The translations under genes were made by a program, and so were the position numbers. A stretch of 56,032 bases of DNA from Sulfurimonas sp. GTDB taxonomy: Bacteria > Campylobacterota > Campylobacteria > Campylobacterales > Sulfurimonadaceae. A model generated the notes under the pieces. It saw only the letters and a program-made list of their open reading frames with translations, searched no databases and was not told the origin of the DNA. Positions 8,868 to 16,799 of the stretch are shown piece after piece; position 1 is the stretch's first letter; the number at the start of each line of letters is the position of its first letter. The DNA lies in the NCBI RefSeq assembly GCF_023229025.1, contig NZ_JALOAA010000013.1, forward strand, positions 1-56,032. The letters are read 5' to 3'.

Positions 8868-9457
8868 TTTTATTAACTCTTGGAGTTATCTTTAGCGGAT
8901 GTGAGACAAAAACTACAAACATAGATATAGATAATGACAAAGGTGAAGCGGTCATGGCGCTTGATTATAGAGATTTTCAAGGTGCAGCAACTGATATGAT
9001 AGAGTCTCTGCTTGCTTCTGGCGCGGTAGATAAAAAAGATGGTACTCGTTACGTTCTTGTTGTATCACGTATCATCAATGATACAATGCAGCATGTAGAT
9101 ACCGATCAGCTAGTAAAGAAGATTCGTGTTGGACTGCTTCAAAGCGGTAAAGTAGTTGTAACGACTGCTGTTGGAATAGACGGTGCAGAAGATAAAATGT
9201 CAATGAAGACAAGAGAAGAGCTAAGAGGTAACGTAGAGTTTGATCAAAAAACGGTTGCCGGTAAAGGGAGCATGGTTGCACCTGATTTGAGTCTATCGGG
9301 CAAAATTCTTCAGAGAAATATTAGAGTTGACAAAAAGACTCAAAGAGTAGAGTACTACTTTCAAATGTCACTTACAGATATTAAGACAGGTCTTGCATAT
9401 TGGGAGGATGAGCGAATAGTTGCAAAGAGAGGCAGTAATAAGTCCGTTGCATGGTAG
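8840..9457 (+). CDS. lpoB: LpoB-like penicillin-binding protein activator
   Basis: The 205-residue lipoprotein has lipobox FSGC (Cys about 21) and a LpoB domain. Recognisable blocks are VLVVSRIINDTMQHVDTDQL (about 62-81), the helix-strand KIRVGLLQSGKVVVT, and the end block ILQRNIRVDKKTQRVEYYFQ with a terminal YWEDERIVAK. In E. coli LpoB is an outer-membrane lipoprotein that crosses the periplasm to switch on the synthase PBP1b. No PBP gene is in this window. The ATG follows a good AAGGA site inside the end of ycfL. It is the last gene of the envelope group; a new promoter-like site at 9490 follows. Confidence 0.8.
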   Translation: MRRTIQWTVVLLTLGVIFSGCETKTTNIDIDNDKGEAVMALDYRDFQGAATDMIESLLASGAVDKKDGTRYVLVVSRIINDTMQHVDTDQLVKKIRVGLLQSGKVVVTTAVGIDGAEDKMSMKTREELRGNVEFDQKTVAGKGSMVAPDLSLSGKILQRNIRVDKKTQRVEYYFQMSLTDIKTGLAYWEDERIVAKRGSNKSVAW

Positions 9458-9489
9458 ATGTGAGTTGTTTTTCATTAACGCCGTTTTGC

Positions 9490-9495
9490 TACAAT
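9490..9495 (+). promoter_or_regulatory. Candidate -10 box of the second Bat operon
   Basis: GCTACAATTT carries TACAAT 32 bp before the moxR ATG, in the 69-bp gap after lpoB. No clear -35 is seen, which is common in Campylobacterota promoters. Read-through from the upstream genes is equally possible. Confidence 0.4.
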
Positions 9496-9526
9496 TTGAA
9501 CAATTTATAAATAAGGCAAAGAGCTT

Positions 9527-10474
9527 ATGATTTCTAAAATAGAGTTGATTAAAAAAGAGGTTTCTAAGGTAGTAGTTGGACAAGAGAAGATGATTGACTC
9601 TCTTCTTATTGCACTTTTATGTGAGGGGCACATCCTTATAGAGGGTGTTCCGGGACTTGCAAAGACTACGACCGTAAATGCACTTGCAAAAAGTCTTGGA
9701 CTTAACTTTAAACGTGCACAATTTACTCCCGACCTGCTTCCATCAGATATACTCGGTGCCGAGATATATGACCCGCAAAATAACAGCTTTAAGATAAAAA
9801 AAGGTCCGATATTTACAAATCTTCTTTTAGCAGATGAGATAAATCGTGCACCCGCTAAAGTTCAATCCGCACTGCTTGAGGTTATGCAGGAGAAGCAGGT
9901 TACTCTAGGCGATACCACATTTAAGTTAGAGCCGCCGTTTTTTGTTATGGCTACACAAAATCCTGTTGAGCAAGAGGGGGTTTATCAACTCCCTGAAGCT
10001 CAGCTTGACAGATTTATGCTAAAGCTAGTAGTTGACTACAACACAAAAGCTGAGGAGTTGGAGATTGCAAGAAGAATCTCAAGCGGCAATTTTCAAGAGA
10101 TTAAAAGTGTAATAACTCCTGATGACTTAGAGGAGTTAAAAACAGCAGTAAAAAATATACATGTAGATCCGCAAGTCGAAGAGTACATGATAGAGCTTGT
10201 AAATGCTACTAGAAGTCCAAGTGAGTATGGACTCGATGATATAAAAGATTATATTCAGTTTGGAGCATCCCCTCGTGTGAGTATCGATATGTTTAAAGCC
10301 GTAAAAGCCATGGCTTTTATGAGAGGCAAGGATTTTGTAACGCCTGTAGATGTCGCTTACATAGCAAAAGAGCTTATGCGTCACCGTATTGTTCTTACTT
10401 ATGAAGCAGAAGCTAAGGGTATTACAACGGATGAGATTATAAAAAAAGTACTCCAAACCGTAGCAATTCCATAG
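9527..10474 (+). CDS. moxR: MoxR-family AAA+ ATPase
   Basis: The 315-residue product is a standard-length MoxR ATPase. Walker A is GVPGLAKTT (40-48) and Walker B is LLADEINRAPAKVQSALLE (about 103-121). The sensor-1 region is MATQNPVEQEGVYQLPEAQ (about 142-160), and ASPRVS marks the sensor-2 arginine. MoxR proteins act as chaperones for metal-cofactor or complex assembly, typically working with DUF58 and VWA proteins encoded next to them, as here. It opens the second, complete Bat locus; DUF58 follows after 15 bp. Since the first Bat locus lacks an ATPase, this one may serve both. Confidence 0.93.
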   Translation: MISKIELIKKEVSKVVVGQEKMIDSLLIALLCEGHILIEGVPGLAKTTTVNALAKSLGLNFKRAQFTPDLLPSDILGAEIYDPQNNSFKIKKGPIFTNLLLADEINRAPAKVQSALLEVMQEKQVTLGDTTFKLEPPFFVMATQNPVEQEGVYQLPEAQLDRFMLKLVVDYNTKAEELEIARRISSGNFQEIKSVITPDDLEELKTAVKNIHVDPQVEEYMIELVNATRSPSEYGLDDIKDYIQFGASPRVSIDMFKAVKAMAFMRGKDFVTPVDVAYIAKELMRHRIVLTYEAEAKGITTDEIIKKVLQTVAIP

Positions 10475-10489
10475 GTTTGGCATAAGAGT

Positions 10490-11320
10490 ATGAGCAAACT
10501 AAAAAAAATCTTGGTTCGTGCCAGACGCCAAGTTTTTAGCGAAATGGTCGGAAACAACCCCTCAATCTTTCACGGAGAAGGGTATGACTTCATTGAGCTA
10601 AGAGAGTATATGCCAGGAGATGATATTAGGCATATCGACTGGAATATCACCGCTAAGATGCAAAAACCATTTATTAAGATATTTCGTGAGGAGAGAGAGC
10701 TAAATGTTGTAGTCGTCTCTATTTTAAACGGAAGTGTCCACTTTGGCTCTAAAAAATTCAAACAAGAGAGCATTGCCGAAATAGCGGCTCTTTTAGGATT
10801 TTCTACTCTTAAAAACGGTGACTTGCTAAGCTCTTACATCTTTACGGAGGAGATGGTATCACACACAAAACCGAGCAAAAAGCTCCATCAAATCCATAAA
10901 AACGTAGAGGAGATTTTAGAGTTTGACGCTATAAATAAAAAAGTTGATTTCAAAGTTATCTCCGATACGCTCTTTAAAAGGCTTAAGAGAAAATCACTTA
11001 TCTTAATAATAGGCGATTACTTTGAGATACCTGACTTTAGACTCTTAGCAAGAAAACATGAGGTGCTTAGTGTAATTGTAAGAGACCGCCTCGAAGAGAA
11101 TCCGCCCGTGATGGGTTTTGCATCTCTTGTCGACCCAGAGAGTGGCGCGGCGTTAGAGGGTGACTTTAACGCTTCAAGCGTGAGAGCCTACAGCCAGAGG
11201 GTTGCCGCTCATGACCACAGACTATTTGATGTGCTAAGACGTGATGGCATAAGATTTACAAAAATATACACAGACTCCATTGCAAGCGTAGAGCTTCGCA
11301 GACTCTTTGAGGGAAGATAG
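10490..11320 (+). CDS. DUF58-family protein of the Bat locus
   Basis: The product has 276 residues with the family signature GEGYDFIELREYMPGDDIRH followed by IDWNITAK (about 30-56) and a C-terminal VWA-like fold lacking a classical MIDAS. DUF58 proteins are the usual partner between MoxR and the BatA-type proteins. There is no membrane helix in this copy, so it is probably cytoplasmic or peripheral. It abuts the next gene with no gap (TAG immediately followed by ATG). Confidence 0.9.
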   Translation: MSKLKKILVRARRQVFSEMVGNNPSIFHGEGYDFIELREYMPGDDIRHIDWNITAKMQKPFIKIFREERELNVVVVSILNGSVHFGSKKFKQESIAEIAALLGFSTLKNGDLLSSYIFTEEMVSHTKPSKKLHQIHKNVEEILEFDAINKKVDFKVISDTLFKRLKRKSLILIIGDYFEIPDFRLLARKHEVLSVIVRDRLEENPPVMGFASLVDPESGAALEGDFNASSVRAYSQRVAAHDHRLFDVLRRDGIRFTKIYTDSIASVELRRLFEGR

Positions 11321-11728
11321 ATGGTAAAAGAGCAGAGTTACGATATTCCTCTACATGATATTAAGCCCATAGTTGAGGTTAATGAGTATTCGTTTTACTA
11401 TTTTTTAGGGATAGCTTTTCTTGGGGCGCTTTTGATTGCGGGGATAGTTTACCTTATCTATAAGTGGTTTGAAAAACGAAACGCTTTTAATCAACGCAAA
11501 GAGCACTTCAGGCTTTTGTCCTCGCTTGATTTAAGCAATGCAAAAGAGAGTGCATATGCCATTACTATGCTTGGTGCGACATTTAAAGATGACAGCCCAA
11601 GGCATCATGAGATGTATGAAAATCTAACAAACCGACTAGAGGAGTATAAGTATAAAAAAGAGGTCTCTACATTAAGTAAGGAGGTTTTGGGCTATATAGA
11701 ACTTTATAAGGAGATGATTGATGTTTGA
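11321..11728 (+). CDS. Small membrane protein of the Bat locus (DUF4381-like)
   Basis: The 135-residue product has one strong membrane helix (about 25-47) after a short N-terminal segment DIKPIVEV, and a charged helical C-terminal domain. The position between DUF58 and the first VWA gene, the size and the topology match the small DUF4381-type member of many moxR operons. It overlaps the next gene by 8 bp. The family assignment is by context and topology. Confidence 0.65.
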   Translation: MVKEQSYDIPLHDIKPIVEVNEYSFYYFLGIAFLGALLIAGIVYLIYKWFEKRNAFNQRKEHFRLLSSLDLSNAKESAYAITMLGATFKDDSPRHHEMYENLTNRLEEYKYKKEVSTLSKEVLGYIELYKEMIDV

Positions 11729-12650
11729 TGGAATCTATTTTGAATTTCCAAAAATATCACTTCTAATTATCATTTTCATTCTTTGCGCAATATTTTGCAA
11801 GATGAAGCTTCCATCTATCTATTTTCCTAACACTTCTGGATTTTTAAAGAGCAGTGTCTCGGCATCAAAAACACTATTTTTTCTAAAATGGCTAGGGATT
11901 GTCATGATGATAATAGCCCTCATGTCGCCGGTAAAGGATGAGCCTTATGAACTTGAACCAAAAGAGGGGTATGAGATAGCTCTTATTTTAGATGCCTCAG
12001 AGTCTATGAAGGCTGAGGGGTTTGACGTTCAAAACCACTACCTTACAAGGTTTGACGTTGTAAAAGAGATTGTAGGTGAGTTTATAAAAGAGAGAAAAAA
12101 TGACAATATCGGACTAGTCGTATTTGGAGCGTTCTCTTTTATCGCTTCCCCGCCGACTTATGATGCGGATATTTTAAATAAAATTCTCTCGCAGTTATAT
12201 ATAGGAATGGCAGGAAAATATACGGCACTCAACACATCCTTGGCGCAGGGTGTAAATCTTTTACAGATGAGCGATTCAAAGACAAAGATTGCAATTTTAC
12301 TAACTGACGGTTACAGTACAAAGGAGATAGATAAGATCCCTCTTGATGTAGCAATCGAGATGGCAAAAAAAGAGGGTGTCAAAGTCTATCCAATCGGTAT
12401 AGGAATGCCGCATGAATACAACAGAGATGTTCTTATAGAGATTGCAGAGAAGAGCGGTGGAGTCGCATTTAGCGCTTCAAATGCAAATGAGCTAAAAGAG
12501 GTCTATAAGAGGATAGATAAACTTGAAAAATCAGAGATAAGAGGGGAGAGTTTTACTCATGTTAACTACTATTACCACTTCCCTCTTTTTATAGCTCTTA
12601 TATCTTTGATGTTGTATATATACCTTAGAAACAAAAGGGGATATGCATGA
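11721..12650 (+). CDS. BatA-type VWA-domain membrane protein (second Bat locus)
   Basis: The ATG at 11721 is preferred over a TTG three bases upstream because AAGGAG at 11708-11713 is ideally spaced. The 309-residue product has the BatA layout: two N-terminal helices (about 11-27 and 52-69), a VWA domain with MIDAS D91-A-S93-E-S95, the strand IAILLTDGYSTKE, and a C-terminal helix. It is a clear paralogue of 1930-2853, sharing features such as SFIASPPTYDADI against AFIASPITYEKEI and GMAGKYTALN against GMAGQNTAIG. It overlaps the next gene by 4 bp (ATGA). Confidence 0.88.
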   Translation: MFDGIYFEFPKISLLIIIFILCAIFCKMKLPSIYFPNTSGFLKSSVSASKTLFFLKWLGIVMMIIALMSPVKDEPYELEPKEGYEIALILDASESMKAEGFDVQNHYLTRFDVVKEIVGEFIKERKNDNIGLVVFGAFSFIASPPTYDADILNKILSQLYIGMAGKYTALNTSLAQGVNLLQMSDSKTKIAILLTDGYSTKEIDKIPLDVAIEMAKKEGVKVYPIGIGMPHEYNRDVLIEIAEKSGGVAFSASNANELKEVYKRIDKLEKSEIRGESFTHVNYYYHFPLFIALISLMLYIYLRNKRGYA

Positions 12651-14437
12651 CTTTTTTGCACCCTGAGTTTCTTTACTATATGCTGCCGCCGCTATTTCTC
12701 CTCTTTGCTCTACTACTTACACAAAAGGAGGCGCATGCAGATTTTTTCAGCAAAGAGGTTATGGATAGGCTTCGCGTCGGAAAAAATAGACTTACGCTAA
12801 AGAGAAGAAATATTCTCTTTTTACTTATGGGCTTTTTTATGATAGTCGCACTTGCCCAGCCTGCCATAAAAGATGGCTTGGTAGAGGTAAAAGCAAAGAG
12901 TGCGGACATTATGGTTGCCATCGATATCTCCGACTCCATGTTAGCAACAGATATATATCCAAACAGGCTTGAAGCATCAAAGCAGAAGCTCCTGAGACTC
13001 TTGGGCGAGAGCTTGAATGAGCGCATAGGTATAATTGCATTTGCGAAAAACTCATATCTTCTCTCTCCTCTTAGTTTTGACACTAATGCGGTGGCATTTT
13101 TGCTTCGTCAGCTTAATACATCTTCAATAACAGAGAAAGGAACCGACTTTTTATCTGTTTTGGAAGTTTTCGGTAAGACAGATAAAAGCAGCGGGAAAAA
13201 ATATCTTCTTATTTTAAGCGATGGTGGAGACAAGAGTGACTTTAGCAAAGAGATAGAGCTGGCAAAGAAGCACAATATTGTTGTTTTTGTTCTAGGTATT
13301 GCAACAAAAAAAGGCTCACCTATAAAGCTTCAAGACGGAACTCTTATAAAGCATAACGGCGAGGTAATTATCTCACAACTAAATGAGAAGATTGCGGATT
13401 TGGCAACAAAAACAGGTGGAGTTTATATACAAAGCACTACATCATCCGATGATATTAAGAGAATGTTTCAAGAGATAATGAGCGTAAGCCAAGAGAAGGA
13501 GTTAAAAAGTGAGGAGATTCAAAGACATACACCGCTCTTTTATTATCCTCTTGGCATGGCACTTCTTATTTTGTTGATTGCTACGAGTTCGCTTAGCAGG
13601 AGTAAAAACATAGCCTCTGTGTTTATGCTCTCATTTTTTCTTTTTAGCTCACAGCACCTTGAGGCAGGAGTTTTAGACTTTATGGATTTGAAAAAAGCAA
13701 AAGAGGCGTATGAGAGCGGCGAGTATGAAAAAGCCGCAAAACTCTACGAAGAGCATGCACAAAGTTCATCAAATGAGCGAAGTTACTATAATGCCGCTAA
13801 CGCATACTATAAAGATAAAAAATATAAAGAAGCGATAGAGTTATATAAAAAAGCGACCTTCAAAGAAGAGGAGCTAAGAGCAAAAAACTTCTCTAATCTT
13901 GGAAATGCCTATGCAAAAGATGGCGATTTACAACAAGCACTAGAGGCGTATAAGAGCTCTTTGGAGATTTTTGAAGATAAAGATACTAGAGATAATATGC
14001 AAGAGGTAGAGAAGCTTTTAAAAGAGCAGGAGAGAGACTCAAAAGATAGTGAGCAAGAAAATCAAGAAGATAAAGAGCCAAGTGATAAGGATAAGAGCAA
14101 AAAAGAAGATAAAAGTGAAGGCTCTGACAAAGGGGATGAGAAAGAGGAGAAAGAAGAGGAGTCTGAAAAAAGGGAGGAGTCTGATAAAAAAGATGACTCA
14201 AAAGAGGCGAGAAAAGAGCCGGATAAAAAAGAGTCTAAAGATGAAAAATCTGATAATGACGAGAAACAGAAAAAAGATGAAAACAGCTCTTCTGCACAGG
14301 TAGAGCAAAAAGATATTATGAGCGATGAGGAGCAGATGAAGTGGTTAAAAGAGTTAAGCGGTGATAGCTCTACATATCTCTACAAGTTAAACGAAGAAGA
14401 GGGTACTACTAAAAATCAGGATGAGAAACCATGGTAG
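12647..14437 (+). CDS. BatB/BatC-type VWA + TPR protein (second Bat locus)
   Basis: The product has 596 residues. N-terminal helices (about 8-24 and 54-71) are followed by a VWA domain with MIDAS D93-I-S95-D-S97 and LILSDGGDKS, then a helix pair (about 304-336). TPR repeats (about 350-450) include SYYNAANAYYKDKKYKEAIE and NLGNAYAKDGDLQQALEAY. A very charged Lys/Glu/Asp tail (about 455-570) and the end motif DEKPW close the protein. It is a fusion of the classical BatB and BatC functions. The low-complexity tail is probably a disordered spacer. The paralogue at 2850-4271 has the same order with a shorter linker and ends DEKRPW. Confidence 0.88.
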   Translation: MTFLHPEFLYYMLPPLFLLFALLLTQKEAHADFFSKEVMDRLRVGKNRLTLKRRNILFLLMGFFMIVALAQPAIKDGLVEVKAKSADIMVAIDISDSMLATDIYPNRLEASKQKLLRLLGESLNERIGIIAFAKNSYLLSPLSFDTNAVAFLLRQLNTSSITEKGTDFLSVLEVFGKTDKSSGKKYLLILSDGGDKSDFSKEIELAKKHNIVVFVLGIATKKGSPIKLQDGTLIKHNGEVIISQLNEKIADLATKTGGVYIQSTTSSDDIKRMFQEIMSVSQEKELKSEEIQRHTPLFYYPLGMALLILLIATSSLSRSKNIASVFMLSFFLFSSQHLEAGVLDFMDLKKAKEAYESGEYEKAAKLYEEHAQSSSNERSYYNAANAYYKDKKYKEAIELYKKATFKEEELRAKNFSNLGNAYAKDGDLQQALEAYKSSLEIFEDKDTRDNMQEVEKLLKEQERDSKDSEQENQEDKEPSDKDKSKKEDKSEGSDKGDEKEEKEEESEKREESDKKDDSKEARKEPDKKESKDEKSDNDEKQKKDENSSSAQVEQKDIMSDEEQMKWLKELSGDSSTYLYKLNEEEGTTKNQDEKPW

Positions 14438-14453
14438 GATATAAAGGCAAAAG

Positions 14454-15872
14454 ATGAGAACAATTACTAAACCGGTATCTATATTATTACTATTGTATAG
14501 TGTGGCGCATGCCGGAGTTATAGCTACTGCAACTCCTAAAGAGGTGGAGTTAGGCGAGATGGTTACATACTCGCTTAGTATATCAGGCGAAGATATTACA
14601 AGACCCAACATACGCAAATTGTGTGACAGCGATGTAATCTCTACTAGTTCTCAAACTAGCATGCAGATAACAAACGGTGCGATTAATAAAAACTACATAC
14701 TAAGCTATAAATTTGTTCCGCAAAAAAGCTGTGTTATCAACCCTGTTGAGGTTGAGATAGATGGCAAAATAGAGTCAAGTAATGCGGTAGAAGTAAAAGT
14801 TGTCCCTCTAAGCGGTGCTAAAGATTTGGATTTCGTTTTAGAGCTCAAAAGCAGTAAAGATGAGCTATATGTAGGCGAATCATTTGACTTAACGCTAACT
14901 TTTAAACAAAGAAGTGATGCAGAAGCGGTTGATAGTGAGTTTACTCCGCCTGAGTTAAAAGGATTTTGGGTTAAAAGTGAGTCGCAGCCAAAACGGTATC
15001 AGGAGTCAAAATATACAATTACCGAGATAGTCTATACATTAGCACCGCAAAGAGCAGGCGAGCTAAAAATTCCAAAAGCCCAGATGAGAATAGCTTCACG
15101 TGGCTCAAGAGCGAGTAGTTGGGGGGATTGGATTCCTACTATAAAATGGAAGACATACTTCTCAAATGAGCTTGCTTTTAACGTAAAACCGCTTCCATCA
15201 GGTGTTAATTTGGTCGGAGATTTTAAGATAAGCGCTATTGTTGATAAGAGGAGCATTAAGGCAAACGAAGCTATAAATGTCACTATAAGCATAGAGGGAG
15301 ATGGAAATCTTGAAGATATAAAAAGTTTTAAGCCTGATATGGAAGATGTGGCAGTATTTGATGAGAAAATTGCCATAGAGGGCAAAAAACTTACCCAAAA
15401 GCTAGTTTTTGTAGCTGAGAGAGATTTTATTATCCCATCTTTTTCACTAAAGTATTTTGATTTAAAAACAAAAGAGATAAAAGAGATTTTTACAAAAGAG
15501 ATAGAGATAGATGTGCTAAATGAGAAAGCAAAAGAGAAGCTCAAAGTTAAAAAAGAGCCCGAGCCTATGCAAAAAGTCGCTTTAACGCAAAAATCGGAGC
15601 ATGACAATTTCACTTTAGTATTGGTTTTTATAGGAGGTTTGATACTTGGTGCGCTGTTGATGCTCTTTAAGCCACTCTCAATAACAAAAAAGCCTAAAAG
15701 CGGCACAATAAAGGAGCCAAGAGTGCTTCTTGTTAAACTTCTTCCTTTTAGAGAGGATAAAGATGTAGCTAAGATAGTTGAAGCATTGGAGAAAAACATC
15801 TACCATGGCGAGAAGATAGAGATAGATAAAAAAGTTTTAAAAAATACTCTAAAGAGATATGAGATAAGTTAA
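14454..15872 (+). CDS. BatD-type exported membrane protein (second Bat locus)
   Basis: The product has 472 residues. A signal peptide (about 1-20, ending VAHAG) precedes several beta-sandwich repeats; ATPKEVELGEMVTYSLSI and SKDELYVGESFDLTLTF are typical BatD repeat openings. A membrane helix (about 387-405) leads to a basic cytoplasmic tail. BatD is the periplasmic component of Bat systems. This copy is full length, while the first-locus copy lacks about one repeat. The stop codon overlaps the tyrA stop of the opposite strand in the palindrome TTAA. Confidence 0.85.
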   Translation: MRTITKPVSILLLLYSVAHAGVIATATPKEVELGEMVTYSLSISGEDITRPNIRKLCDSDVISTSSQTSMQITNGAINKNYILSYKFVPQKSCVINPVEVEIDGKIESSNAVEVKVVPLSGAKDLDFVLELKSSKDELYVGESFDLTLTFKQRSDAEAVDSEFTPPELKGFWVKSESQPKRYQESKYTITEIVYTLAPQRAGELKIPKAQMRIASRGSRASSWGDWIPTIKWKTYFSNELAFNVKPLPSGVNLVGDFKISAIVDKRSIKANEAINVTISIEGDGNLEDIKSFKPDMEDVAVFDEKIAIEGKKLTQKLVFVAERDFIIPSFSLKYFDLKTKEIKEIFTKEIEIDVLNEKAKEKLKVKKEPEPMQKVALTQKSEHDNFTLVLVFIGGLILGALLMLFKPLSITKKPKSGTIKEPRVLLVKLLPFREDKDVAKIVEALEKNIYHGEKIEIDKKVLKNTLKRYEIS

Positions 15873-16699
15873 TCCAAAATATCGTGAAGTCTATTTCCGG
15901 CTTCTATGTTTTTATGAACTTTCTCCCACTCTTCATCCTCTATATGCTTCTTTAGAATGCTTAGTTCATTTTCAAAAAGATCTATTGCTTCGAGTAGATT
16001 TTCTCTGTTTTGTCTAAAAATATCTTCCCACATATTTGCAGAACTCTTTGCCAAACGACTCATAGAGCGAAAACCACCTGCAGCGAGAGCCAGAATGTTT
16101 TCTTTGTTTTCTTGATTCATAACGGTGTTTGCAAGAGAGTAGGAGATAGCATGAGGCATATGAGATATAAAAGCTGCATGACGGTCATGCTCACATGCAG
16201 ACATAAAGTATCTCTTCATACCTAAAGCTTTAAATATCTTTTTTGCAGTATCGGCTTGAGCCTTCCCGCTGCCCTCAAGCTCACATAAAACTACTGCTTT
16301 ATCCAGATAAAGATCCTTAATTGCTGCTAGAGGTCCAAAGTTCTCAGTTCCCGTCATAGGATGAGCTGCTACAAAATTTTCTCTTATGCTTGGCGGTATA
16401 GAGGCAATTATCTTTGCTTTTGTACTTCCAAGGTCTATAATTGTTGTATTTTTTTCTATATCAGTTAAATTATAAAGCGCAGAGATTATGCCATCAACAG
16501 GAATAGCTAAAAAAATCACATCATAGTTTTTTATTTCTTCAAACTCTACTATTTTATCAACTAAACCAAGTTTTAAAGCCTCTTGGCAGTGAGTATTGTT
16601 GTGGTCACTCCCGACAACCGTGCTTATAAAATCAAGGTTTTTTAGACTTATGGCAAGCGAGCCACCCATAAGTCCTAGTCCTACTATCGCTACTTTCAT
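15869..16699 (-). CDS. tyrA: Prephenate dehydrogenase
   Basis: The product has 276 residues with the NAD-binding motif GLGLMGGS at 7-14 and the family blocks DLGSTKAKI, HPMTGTENFGP (about 116-126) and SHMPHAISYSLANT. It oxidatively decarboxylates prephenate to 4-hydroxyphenylpyruvate in tyrosine synthesis. There is no fused chorismate mutase or ACT domain, as is usual for short monofunctional forms. It is a lone minus-strand gene, convergent with batD and divergent from bamA. Confidence 0.93.
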   Translation of the reverse strand: MKVAIVGLGLMGGSLAISLKNLDFISTVVGSDHNNTHCQEALKLGLVDKIVEFEEIKNYDVIFLAIPVDGIISALYNLTDIEKNTTIIDLGSTKAKIIASIPPSIRENFVAAHPMTGTENFGPLAAIKDLYLDKAVVLCELEGSGKAQADTAKKIFKALGMKRYFMSACEHDRHAAFISHMPHAISYSLANTVMNQENKENILALAAGGFRSMSRLAKSSANMWEDIFRQNRENLLEAIDLFENELSILKKHIEDEEWEKVHKNIEAGNRLHDILD

Positions 16700-16781
16700 T
16701 ACATTACTTTGTTTTAATTTTTAAAATTATACAAGATTTACTTAACATTAACCTCATAAAAGGTAAAATCACCTCTTATTT

Positions 16782-16787
16782 TATAAT
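16782..16787 (+). promoter_or_regulatory. Candidate -10 box of bamA
   Basis: TATAAT lies 12 bp before the bamA ATG, which would leave a leader of only about 6 nt. A second possible -10, TAAAAT at 16764-16769, would give a normal leader of about 25 nt including GGGA. The 100-bp gap also carries the divergent tyrA promoter. Confidence 0.4.
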
Positions 16788-16799
16788 CATGGGAACTCA

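Noticed and set aside
14049..14303. Lys-rich frame inside the second VWA+TPR gene
   Set aside because: It is an out-of-frame shadow of the low-complexity Lys/Glu tail with no ribosome binding site.
15032..15799. 255-codon minus-strand frame opposite batD
   Set aside because: The plus-strand reading is a clear BatD with signal peptide and membrane helix; the antisense frame is Ser/Phe-rich with no recognisable motif, as expected from the complement of Lys/Glu-rich coding.
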